NCBI GenBank assembly: GCA_038496675.1
Contig: CM076648.1
Span: 18,739,780-18,803,779 of the forward strand
DNA: 64,000 nucleotides
Reading direction: 5' to 3'
Source: Rachycentron canadum
Taxonomy: Eukaryota; Chordata; Actinopteri; Carangiformes; Rachycentridae
Both the position numbers and the translations under genes were made by a program. The notes beneath the pieces were generated by a model. That model was given only the letters and a program-made list of their open reading frames with translations. It did no database searches and was not told the DNA's origin. Of this stretch, positions 54,071 through 64,000 are shown in pieces. Position 1 is the stretch's first letter. Every line of letters starts with the position of its first letter.

Positions 54071-55903
54071 GTACCCTCATCAACCCGCATCGTCTGCTTT
54101 CTGTTGTAGGACCAAAGGTACAAACTGGACTGTGTTTTGTAATGTGTGTTGTATGTTATAGGCTGTATGTATGTGTGAGTGTGTGTGCGCGTGTGCCTAT
54201 CATAGTTACAGATCAGCTATCAGATAGTGGAGTAAATCAGGATGTAAGTGACCATGCAGGCAAAAATTAAGGCTCAAATTAGAAATCAGTGAGAAGCAGT
54301 AGCAAGTAAGGATGCAGTAGTTACTAAACAGAGTGTAACACAGCAGAGTCAGGTCTGAAACTCTGATCATCCTTCTCTCACTTGAAAACAGTCTAATTTC
54401 ACCTGATTATCTCTATAATTGAGCTTATTAAATGCCCTGAGGACCCATATTCCAGCCCTTAAGTAAAGCAACTGACAATTTAGTTTGAAATTAAATGAAC
54501 ACTGTGTATTTCTCGCACCCTGATTCTGTATAGGAACTCATTGTGGCTGTGATAACAGGCTGTCTTATTGAGATGTGCCGCATGCCACGAGAAAGGAACA
54601 TAGAAGCTCTGTTCTTGGTGAACAGCGTGTTGGGCTCTTAAGTACGCAGCGTATGCAGCATCTGTTTATATTTGCTATTCCACGTAACTCAACCCCACAC
54701 AGGATGAACACAAAGATTTCAGCTTCACATATTGCTGGCAGGAAAAAAGAACTAGAGCAAGCACTGGAATTAGAAGATGCTGAAAGAGTAGCTGGCAGAG
54801 TTACCAGACAACATACTGAGAAGATGCACATGCAGTACACCACCGTGACAAAATGGTAGGAGGTTGTGTGTCCAAATTCATTTAATCAGACTAATCACAC
54901 TCTTTAAATGAATATTAAGTGAATATTAGACGCAATATGTTTCACTTTAGTGACATCACTTTCTTCTTACTATGTCTATAATCCCATTTTCTGTCATTTC
55001 ATTGTCAATAATTTAAAACAACAAATGATTGACAGTGTATGGACTTATTCTTAGTGTATTAGTAGGTCAACTCTGTGGAAACTAGGCTGTCGATGCTGTA
55101 GAATTTATCACTCCAAAATTCAGCGCTAATGAGCAAATTTGAATTTTATACATATTGGAATTTGAGACTTTATTTTAGTATTAATTATCGCACTTTAACA
55201 TGAAACAGCTTCTAAATCCCAAATGAATACTCACTAATCTTCACTTTCGAAGTCCCACTTTTACAGTAAGAACATAATTTGTTTGAGACTTGTCTGTAAT
55301 AAATCCATAAATAAGCCCAGTACTTACATTAAAGTGTAAAATACAAAAATGAACGGGTAAATCATTAGAAAATCTTCTGAATATTTGACGTAACCACTAC
55401 TAAAAGTCCACAGATTCATGAAACGTGTGTTAAAAATTATTTCGATATTTAGGACTTTAAAGGTAATTATATGCGTCATATTGTTTCTTCTTCTTATTTT
55501 GGGAAGGAATGTTACTTTACAGAAAATCTGTCTTCATTTTAGATGTCCTTGGCCTTGACAGAAATGTTAAACTGCTAATTCAAGAGTGTCAATTCAGACT
55601 AGTCACTTTACAGCTTTATCTATAGTTGAAAGAATAATTTACTTTTTTAACCCAACCGATGAATCAAAAACTTCAGTGTCAGTGAGACAGTAGATAAAGT
55701 TCCAGTAAATAACAATATGTTGCTACTCGTGTTCTCAGTAATATACAAATGTATCTGGTGATTTCAGTCAGTAGTATGTATAATTTTGATCCCTTTGAGT
55801 GATTTTAAGCACAATCAAAGTATTTCAGATATCTGGTAGATATTAAACTAAGTAAATAGTGTTCCTGGTTTACTTAAAATCATTGCATTAGACCTTTAAT
55901 ATG

Positions 55904-55930
<27 letters not shown>
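55904..55930. repeat. (AC)n microsatellite
   Basis: A pure AC run of 27 bp. Confidence 0.97.
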
Positions 55931-55935
<5 letters not shown>

Positions 55936-58531
55936 TCAATGTTGGTGAGGAAAAATTCACATGAACAGAACAGATGTCCCCTGTGTATTTGTATGCTTTT
56001 CCCAGGTGGATCAAGTCAACAGGATTTTGGTGTGAAATAACTTTAGAATGGGGAAACACCCTGAGGCTCATTCTGCATTTCACACACACCCACATCTTGC
56101 TATGACTCCATACTCCTCTTCCCAAATCCCTTCATCTCTTCATCACCCCTCTACCACCCTTTCATCATTCCCCGTCGCTCACTGTGATTAAAGGAGACAG
56201 TAATGGAAAATTGGATCAGGTCACAGGAGGACATCTGACTTCACTCGTTTTTAGTCCTCAAGTGTGTTTGCTGAATTCTCTCTGAAATCCTTCATGTCAC
56301 CTACCTGACCCCTGCCAGCCTCCCCCCTCTATTGTGACGAGGCAGCACATTGATCAGTCCTCCTGAGATATTATTGAAAGACATCAGTCATTGTAACACA
56401 GCAAAATAGTTTAATTAGTTCCCATGCTGTAGACTCGCTGGCCTAATTGTACTTGATTCATCCAGATTTATGAAGAAACCAGATTGTGGCATTGTTCTGC
56501 TCCCTTGACGACAGAAGTGACACTCAAAAGGTCAATTGATTCCCCCAAGAAGTAGTTACGCTTGTGAAAGACATTCAATCAATGTGGTATGAATCTATAC
56601 AAAACATTGTATATGACAGACTCCTTCTAAAACACCTTAGGGCGTCTTTTGCGGCAGTAAAAAGGAGAAATTGTGAGTTTATGGTCAGTAGCTTTTCATA
56701 AACACTGGATGAGTTCCGCGTAGGAAAAGCTGCAGAGAGCCAGGCAGGGATTTGATGTGGTAAAACACTGTTGGGTTTCGCCTGGAGATAGCTTGAGGGT
56801 TTGTGATGCAGCTGGTGCTTATCTGTGGAAGGAGAGATGCATGGGGGCTGCAGCAGGTGTGGGCATATACGCACAAACAAACAGCCATGCATACAAAATG
56901 ATGCCACACCAGGTCAGGTCATCAGTAAACAAATGTGTGTATTCGCTCGTGCGTGAATGTCAGATTCAAATATTATAGAGACACTTCAGTTTACTTAAGT
57001 AATTAGACTTTTATTTTGAATCAGTGACAATCTTATACAAACTGCTGTATCTTATCCCTCTGTGCCATAGAGCTCTATTGTTTGAAATACATATAAAGCA
57101 CATTGTTGCACTGGATGACATGAGTCTTGCTAATATACACCTTCCTGCTGCAGTTAATACTCACTGCTGCACCAAATCTATGGCTGAAATTAACCTGCAG
57201 CAAATGCACTGTTTACTCCTGTTTGAGTAATGTTAGCAGGAAACTCTGTTTCAAGGTACCTTAGCAGTGAACTCCACTAATGAGAACCTTATACCACTTA
57301 CTATGGGAGAGATGTACACTGCCCTGAGCCCTGGGAATTTACACTGACCCTGTACCTGCTGCAAACTAAGAATTCACCAGAGCAGAGCTTGGTAGCAAAC
57401 AACTAGCAACTATCAAAACTGTTATAGGAGCTATGTCTAAGTTTTGCTATTGCTATAGGTACTAGCAATACTAGCAAAGTTAGCATTACCAGCTGTTTAC
57501 TCACTCATCTAGAAGAAACGTTGTAACTCCAGCATCAAACTTCATTCTTTTGCTGAGCTGACTCTTGTTTTGCTTCAATTTCTATCAGTTCTGAAGTTAG
57601 CATGCTAACCAGTTAGACCCGCCCTGGCCACCATCTCATCACTTTCTGATACCGAGTCACTGTAGCGTCCATTTTACCCTGAAGTAGTAGCACTGCTCAG
57701 ATGGTGTATCATAACACCCTGTGTTGGGAATAAATAATAAATTGGGAAAAAAAAAAAACAATGGATAAAGCTCTTGCCATAACTGCTAAACAAACAACTG
57801 CTAATTCTAGCATAGGCTTTGTAGCAATGGCAAAATTTACAAATAGTTCCTTTAAATATTCTTTATTTTGTCCGCAAAACATATATGTATGGACAAAACA
57901 ACTGAACAAACAGGAATATCTCTTTGCAATGTTGTGTAATGTACAAATGACCTCATAAAAGAATACCAGGCTGTCAAAAATAAAAAAATAGATATCCAAG
58001 AGCAGTGTGTTTATTTTTATATAATCAAAGTGGCAGTGACATAGAGAGGTTTAGATGCTTTGTTTCTGTAGACACAATCACAGTCTGATGTTATGGTGGA
58101 GCTTATAATGGAAAACTTCTCCTCCAGTCAAACTCCAGGTAGTTTTGAATAATGTCAGACTTAAACATCAGCGTCAACAGTGATGCTTAGCTCACACATC
58201 CACTCACATCTACAGTACTGGGCCCTGCACAGACACACAGTTGTGCACTGACACTTGCAAATGTTCGTGTGATTACTGTATCTTTGTGTGAGTGTGTATG
58301 TTTTGCTCAGTGTGACTTTGCTGTGACATCTCACCCTCTATTAGAGCTGGCAAGAGGAAAAATGGAGCCAGAGGAGACAGCAGCTTTTGATTATGGTCTT
58401 GCGTGACTGGGGCACCACCCAGACCTGAACTCTGTATGTGTGTGTTGGCAAGACAGAAATAGTTTCTCCATAAACATATACGTTTCCAGTTTTATAGGGC
58501 TCCAAGTTAGTGGCCCTCATCTATCATGGCC

Positions 58532-58555
58532 TCATGCTATCATGCTATCATGCCA
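58532..58555. repeat. 8-bp tandem repeat, three copies
   Basis: The unit TCATGCTA is present three times, the last copy with one change. Confidence 0.9.
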
Positions 58556-58863
58556 TCAACTTAATTGTTTGTGTGCTGCACTCCCATGCAGGAAATCCCT
58601 GCCCCCTGTAAAAGTTTCATGCCTTTCCTATGGACTGAAGACTCCAGATTTATAACCACAGACAGCAGGAGGGTTTTACCTTGTTATAGAAACGGGCAGA
58701 AATAGAAACATAAAAAGTCTGTAGTTATGCTAAATTTCAGCTTGCACCTCCACCTTCCTATTTATGCTTTTGTAGAAAGAGACGTGGTTTGAAAAAAATA
58801 AGCCAGTGATTGAATATCACATCTACATACTTTGGGAAGCTCATAATATTTCATCAGGCTAAG

Positions 58864-58884
58864 CAAAACAAAACAAAACAAAAT
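58864..58884. repeat. (AAAAC)n pentanucleotide repeat
   Basis: About four units of AAAAC. Confidence 0.92.
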
Positions 58885-59975
58885 AAACACAAGTTCAGCT
58901 TAACAAAAGTCAAAACATGTGCTGCATCAATTAACATATCAGTAGAAAATGCTGTTGAGGGTTTTTTTTTCTAAACTGTGCTCAAAAGTATTTTTCCAGC
59001 TAGTGACAGGAATAGTTTGCTTAAATGACGCATGGAACAATTGGCGGTTTTTTAAGATCTGGTGGATATTTTAGTCTGTTTTTACTTCAGCACGCCATCT
59101 TCCTGCCCTCCCTTCAGTGTCACACATACATTCTGCTGAAATAACAAGAAACTTTCAATTTAGATTTTCAAACAGCGCTATTCTGATAAGGAGCAACAAC
59201 CACAGTCGCACACCTTTTCCTTTTTTCCATAGGGGGTTTATCTAAACCACTGGGGCAAGAGGTGGGCAGAGCTGTCTCTGTCTGACTCCTGTCTACGCCT
59301 TCTCTGTTCATCTGTGGAGAATCAACAGCCTGCTATTTATTTCAGATATAGCCACATCTGCATGACACCAGCAACCTCGCGACAGCTGTGTATGTCTCTG
59401 TTTTGTTTTGCCAGAGCCACTGTGTGAGTCTGCCCTGTGTTGCTACCTCTGCTGTGGGGAAGCCAGTCCAGCTTGGCCTGCCTCACCAGGAGGTGGCAGG
59501 AGCTTCTGAAAGGCATCACTCAGCCTATCCAACTGTAAAATTGAGATTCCCACTTCTCCCACCATGTGCAAACACACAGTCTGTCATCCATTGCCACATA
59601 GCTACCTGTGTTACTCCACAGGAAATTTTGGTTCTGGCTGTTTTTGACTTCCTGTTTGGTGTTTGGTATTAACACCCTCCTGGTCTAGATCTGTAGGAGC
59701 AAGTTACATCCATATGTAGCTCTTTGTGTTAGAGTGTATTTACTTGTTTTTCTTTAAATTAACTGATTTCTATAAATCTGAACTGCATCAGCTTTCAAAA
59801 AAAACCAACTTGCCTCCACTCAAGCATTACTGAAGTTAACCCACCAAAACAGATCACATCTTATCACATCTCTTAACATTTTTGGAAATAAAAAAAGCTC
59901 TCTTTTCTCAAGCTTTCGAGGATCAGGGGCATTTTGTGCCCTTATTTTCTGAGTGTAAAAAGACAGGAATGGAGC

Positions 59976-60085
59976 AGAGAGAAAGGGAATGACATGCAGG
60001 AAAGGGTCTGCCCCATCTTGGGACTCTGCTCAGAGCATCTTGCACCTACATGATATATGACCCTAACAACTTGGCTATTGGGTCA
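59976..60085. mobile_element. possible degenerate interspersed fish repeat
   Basis: The stretch containing GGGAATGACATGCAGGAAAGG, followed about 60 bp later by ATGATATATGACCC and GGCTATTGGG, resembles a common fish repeat (ATGACATGCA-x-CAAAGG ... TATATGGG ... GAGCTA-TGGG). Similarity is partial and from memory, so this is a weak call. Confidence 0.3.
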
Positions 60086-61691
60086 AGCTCTCTTTTAACA
60101 AGAACATGGCAATGTTAAGAATAAATTAACAGGAAACATGACAACACCCAGATTGTCAGGGATTCTTTAATGAAAACTGACTATTTAACAGTGCATTTTA
60201 AAGTGGAATTTGCAGTATACAGCACAAGTGAATGATCAAATTAGCTCTGTACTCTTCAAATTGGAAGTGAAATAGCAACATTTCTGGTAAAGAGCTGTTC
60301 TTGCTTTACAATGAAGGCGCCACACAGAGGAAGCTCCTTGAACTCCTCCAAATGCAGTAACCAAGCCATCAAGCCAGCTTTGTTTCAGCATTTCATGTAC
60401 AGTCTCAGGCCTCTGTTTCCACTCAATCCTAGTAATTTTAGATCCATGAGAGGGAGTCCACAAAAACATTGAACTCCCTCTCTGTGACTCTGCCTATAAG
60501 AGGACATTATTCTCTGCCCAATGACTTGGGAAGCAAGCACAGAGCATCTTTCTTGTTTGTTTTGGCCAGGATTAAGAGTAAAGCTGTTATCTTTGCAAAA
60601 GCAGGATGGGTAATTAGTATAGTCCGAGCTCCACTTGCCCTCAGAGTAAACCCTGACAGCCCAAGAGCTATTGTCTAACTTCATGAAGCTTACTGGACTC
60701 TGGCCAAGCTTGCAAAATAGTAACATGTCTTTCATATTTGGATCCTTGAGCTTCAACAATCTTATGTTGGACCTTAATAGATGATTGCTGCAGCCTGAAT
60801 GTTGGAGTAATAAGTTGTTTATTTTGCTCACTGCAGTTAATCAAAAATATCCTGACTGCTTTTTGGATTTTGATATTTTACCACTACTTTTCACTTTCAA
60901 TAGATGGAGTCTGGCCTTTTCCCCCTCAGTATTTTTCTGCTCAGTTCGCTCCTGTCTGGAATTGGAGCTCTAAGTAAAATAATCTGCCCAGAATCCCTTT
61001 AGGAATCCTATGAGGTTTTGTTTTAACAAGCTCACAGTGAGACACACACATGACCTTTTTGTGCCCCTCTTTTACCAGTTCACTGGAGTCAGTGTAAGTC
61101 TGCATTCAAGCTTCTTTTACTAAGCCACAGGCTAAAGAGATAAAACCAGCCCCAAAGAACTGGAATCAGAGTTCTTTCAGCTATTCTCCCTCCTTCATAT
61201 TTGCCTGATGTTTTTCTTTTCTCTCTTTTGTGTGTTTGTATCTACGCATCCTCTGTTGTTTTTCTGTCTCTGTTGGATTTCTATTTCATTAGAGAGCAGT
61301 ATTTATGTTCAAATACAAGTCAACCAATTTTGAGACACAGTTGGTGGAGTTGAGCATCTGTGTCCCTGTGAACTGTAGACTATAAGAAAACATGCATTGT
61401 GCTTCTGGTGACATCATCCTTATGTTTATGAAGGCACATATTTAGTCCTGGGTCTTTGTCACTTACTGGATCCAGAAAATCCTAATTTGTGTGACAGCTG
61501 AAGCCGAGTATTACAGCAGCTAAAGCGTTTCAGAGTGTGATAGCATTGGACACCTGCCAATCAAACAAATACACCCCTAACATACCCTCCTTACCCCCTT
61601 AAAGGCACCATGTGGAATTTCTATTTAGCAAGGGATTTTTTATTTATTCATTTTTTGTCCGACAGACATTTTGAATGTTTCTCACTTCATA

Positions 61692-61719
61692 ATATTTTAT
61701 ATTATATAATATAAAATAT
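61692..61719. repeat. 28-bp perfect AT palindrome
   Basis: The 14 bases at 61692-61705 (ATATTTTATATTAT) are followed directly by their exact reverse complement at 61706-61719, with no spacer. Every base is A or T. Confidence 0.95.
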
Positions 61720-62665
61720 ATTAATAAATATTTTTAAAGCCTTTAGTTGTTGAAACCTGAATTCCATTTCTTAGCAAATTGGCACCTTTTCCGGTGCATT
61801 ATAGCCACTACTGCCCCCTGAAGTCAGCAGAAATGTTAGTATCTGTTGATCAAAATGTTGCTTCATTGCACTGCTAGAGGCCAAAAACATTACTGGTTTC
61901 AATAATGTCCTGCTAATGAACCACTTGTTTTTGAAAAAGAATGTGGATTTTTTCATTGTGACGGTTTGAGTTGACTGACAGCTAGTAACACTTAACAGGC
62001 TTTTCCCCTCGGGCAAAAAAATTCAGCCACAGTGGTTTCCTTTTTCTCCCAACATGCATTAACCTCATGTGTTGGCAAATGAGAAAACTGTCTGCCAACA
62101 AACTGCACATGAATTTGTGCAGCGCTTGCAAAGCAGAGTTTCCTACTATTGAACATTTTCAGCTAGTTACACTTTGACTCCCTGTAGTCCCCTGTTGCTA
62201 AAAATCTTTCTCTGCGTCCTTTTTCCAAATGTGACAAAGATCACCTTTGCATATGCATGTTTCATGCTGCAAACAGCCAATTAAGGAAGGTCATCAGACA
62301 TGTTGCACTGAGAGTCGCCCACCGCACACACTCTTAACACACACACACACGTCACCCTCTGTTGAGTCCTGATAGCTTCCACCTTCCCCCCTCACACCAA
62401 CCCCCCCAAGCTTTATTGGTACATTTAGGCGTTTCTACTCATTGCTCAGTCCAATAGGTTCCAAATGTCTGAACTCCATTTAGAGAAAATGGTGCATGTC
62501 TGCTCAGTTGAAGAGAGGAAGGGTAGATAGACAGCGAGTTATAGGAAGATTAAGAGTTACTGGGAAAAAAAATGTGAGGGTGGTGAAACAGAGAGAGATA
62601 AAGAGAGCCACAGGGTACCAGTCACCATCAAAACCTGTCACAAGCAAACCTCACTAGGGGGCTCT

Positions 62666-62682
62666 GCACACACACACACACA
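62666..62682. repeat. short (CA)n tract
   Basis: A CA run of 17 bp. Confidence 0.93.
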
Positions 62683-62849
62683 GGCACATGTACAGATACA
62701 GTCAGATATGATTACTGACACAAAGATATTGCAATGAAATATAGAAACCAATGCAAATTCTGTGAGTGTGCACAGATTGAAACAGCATGGACTTACAGAA
62801 ACATATGTTCGCATAGCACCAGTAATAATGAAACGAAACAAGTATCCAG

Positions 62850-62911
62850 ACACGTGCATGTATGTGCATGTACACGCGCGCGCGCGTGTACATGCACATA
62901 CGCACACATAC
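62850..62911. repeat. 62-bp alternating purine-pyrimidine tract containing a 42-bp perfect palindrome
   Basis: Purine and pyrimidine alternate without a break over 62 bp. Within it 62860-62901 is a perfect inverted repeat with no spacer, centred on a (CG)6 core at 62875-62886 and flanked by TGTACA-type arms. The two strands therefore read almost the same peptide when translated, a sign that open frames here are artefacts. Confidence 0.95.
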
Positions 62912-63777
62912 TCAACAGTGGCTTAATGGCATGTCCCTGACACACCAAAGTAAACCAAGGTTTCCACCTGCCTCTGTTACACAGCTACTAGAGGCAAATA
63001 TCCAGGGGACACCACACTGTGAAGCACATTATTCACAGCACACACATCCACCTGCAGGGAACACAAGTACACACACACACATGGATACACATGCACAGAT
63101 ACACTTAGACATATACATCAGCACATGAAAGTACACACACACAGAGCAGGGTTTGAGCTGTTTTGACAATCATATAGTGATCCAGTCTACAAGCATCACC
63201 ATCCTCATTTCCATCCGTGGCTCGGTCGTCAATATTCGCCGGCATAGCTCGCAGAAATGTCCCGGCACTCATTAAGGAATGTGAAGGAAGTATTCTTCGG
63301 CACAATTCAGCTGTTATGGGTTTGACCTATTCTGTTACATTGTGCCGCTGGAAAACAGGAATTTGAAAATCACAGAAAAAAGCAAGATATGAAACAGTAT
63401 TTTTGTAAGTTTGTCACACTTGTTTGAAAGACTGCAGATTTTATTATTTTATATTTATTTTGTAGCATCGAACCTTAAGCAAAGCACCAGCCAGAGATAT
63501 TTCTACACTGTTCAATATGTTTAAATGGTGAACTTTCGAGAATTGTATTTTCTAAATGACATGCATGAATTTGTCATGAAAAAAATAGCTGAGCCCACTT
63601 ATGCATATATCTAGCAGGGACACTTGATGAGAACAGTCAACAGTGGGCCATATTATGACTTGCAACCCCAAATCAAAGTAATCATTTACTTGTTGTACTG
63701 CAGTATTTTCAAAAATGTGGGTCATGCAATGTTGAAATGGTTAAGTTAAGTTATTTATAGTCATAGATGATCACAAG

Positions 63778-63990
63778 GGTGGCACGGTGGTTCAGTGGTT
63801 AGCACTGTCGCCTACAGCAAGACAGTTTAGGGTTTGAACCCCATAGTCTAAAGACATGCACATTAGGTTCATTGGTGACTTTAAATTGCCTGTAGGGCGT
63901 AAATGTGAGTGTGAATGGTTGTTTGTCTGTATATATCGGCCCTGTGATATACTGGCGACAGGGTGTGCCCTGCTCTCGCCCAATGTCGAC
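63778..63990 (+). mobile_element. teleost tRNA-type SINE copy, internally deleted
   Basis: The left part reads GGCACGGTGGTTCAGTGG then TTAGCACTGTCGCC, followed by GGTTTGAACCCC at 63831-63842. These look like the A and B boxes of a tRNA-type Pol III promoter. The right part, with AAAGACATGCA, then TGGTGACTTTAAATTGCC, then GTGAGTGTGAATGGTTG and CTCTCGCCCAATGTC, matches a family I know from many teleost genomes. In the usual element about 80-100 bp separate the B box from the AAAGACATGC block; here they are nearly adjacent, so the copy has an internal deletion. The B box has a C-to-T change. The copy is old and not expected to be mobile. The family name is recalled and was not searched. Confidence 0.75.
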
Positions 63991-64000
63991 CTCAAGGCCC

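Larger units (their letters stand above)
54071..64000 (+). other. neo1: start of the intron after Ig3 (partial)
   Basis: The intron starts at GTACCC in phase 1. I looked for an Ig4 exon, which should show a cysteine, a WVKNGD-like core and a DEGFYQC-like F strand, and found none before the window ends. The intron is therefore at least 9.9 kb. It contains a (CA)n array at 55904-55930, an (AAAAC)n array at 58864-58884, a possible degenerate repeat near 60.0 kb, a 28-bp AT palindrome at 61692, a 42-bp palindrome at 62860 and a SINE copy at 63778. Confidence 0.85.

Noticed and set aside
63778..63860. Possible tRNA gene
   Set aside because: Box A and box B-like sequence is present, but no acceptor stem or anticodon arm can be drawn. 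It is the head of a SINE.
54071..64000. Search for the Ig4 exon of neogenin
   Set aside because: I found no acceptor followed by an Ig pattern (cysteine, WVKNGD-like core, DEGFYQC-like strand). Ig4 is probably downstream of the window.
1..64000. CRISPR array, operon, phage or other bacterial system
   Set aside because: No spaced direct-repeat array, no gene-dense coding and clear vertebrate spliced exons; such systems are not expected here.

Overview
The window is vertebrate nuclear DNA, most likely from a ray-finned (teleost) fish. It is almost entirely intron: AT-rich, stop-dense, full of (CA)n/(GT)n, (CT)n and poly-T tracts. A copy of what I recognise as a teleost tRNA-type SINE with degenerate Pol III boxes sits at the right edge. 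I see no bacterial gene organisation, CRISPR array, rRNA or intact tRNA.

One gene is supported, and it is partial. Four plus-strand exons encode the first three immunoglobulin domains of neogenin (neo1), the DCC-family receptor for netrins and repulsive guidance molecules. Exon A (16490-16813) carries Ig1, exon B (42110-42385) Ig2, and exons C (43340-43490) and D (53934-54070) together carry Ig3. The splice phases chain without error (1-1, 1-1, 1-2, 2-1). Joined, they give 888 nt, or 296 codons of open frame, with codons Gly, Glu and Ser rebuilt across the three junctions. Residue patterns follow neogenin rather than DCC. I cannot tell whether this is the neo1a or neo1b paralogue. The signal-peptide exon and everything from Ig4 onwards (Ig4, FNIII repeats, transmembrane segment, cytoplasmic P motifs) were not found and should lie outside.

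Layout: 1-16489 is intron or upstream sequence; 16814-42109 is a 25.3-kb intron; 42386-43339 is a 0.95-kb intron; 43491-53933 is a 10.4-kb intron; 54071-64000 is at least 9.9 kb of the next intron. The introns hold microsatellites, homopolymers and a few structured DNA elements. These include a perfect 42-bp palindrome inside 62 bp of strictly alternating purine-pyrimidine, a strong G-quadruplex motif, a hairpin-plus-palindrome duplication and a 28-bp AT palindrome.

I found no convincing new biological system. The items most worth checking are the palindrome/Z-DNA element, the in-frame tandem splice acceptors of exons A and C, a possible alternative terminal exon at 40851 that would end the protein after Ig1, and the strong poly-T over poly-A bias on the sense strand.
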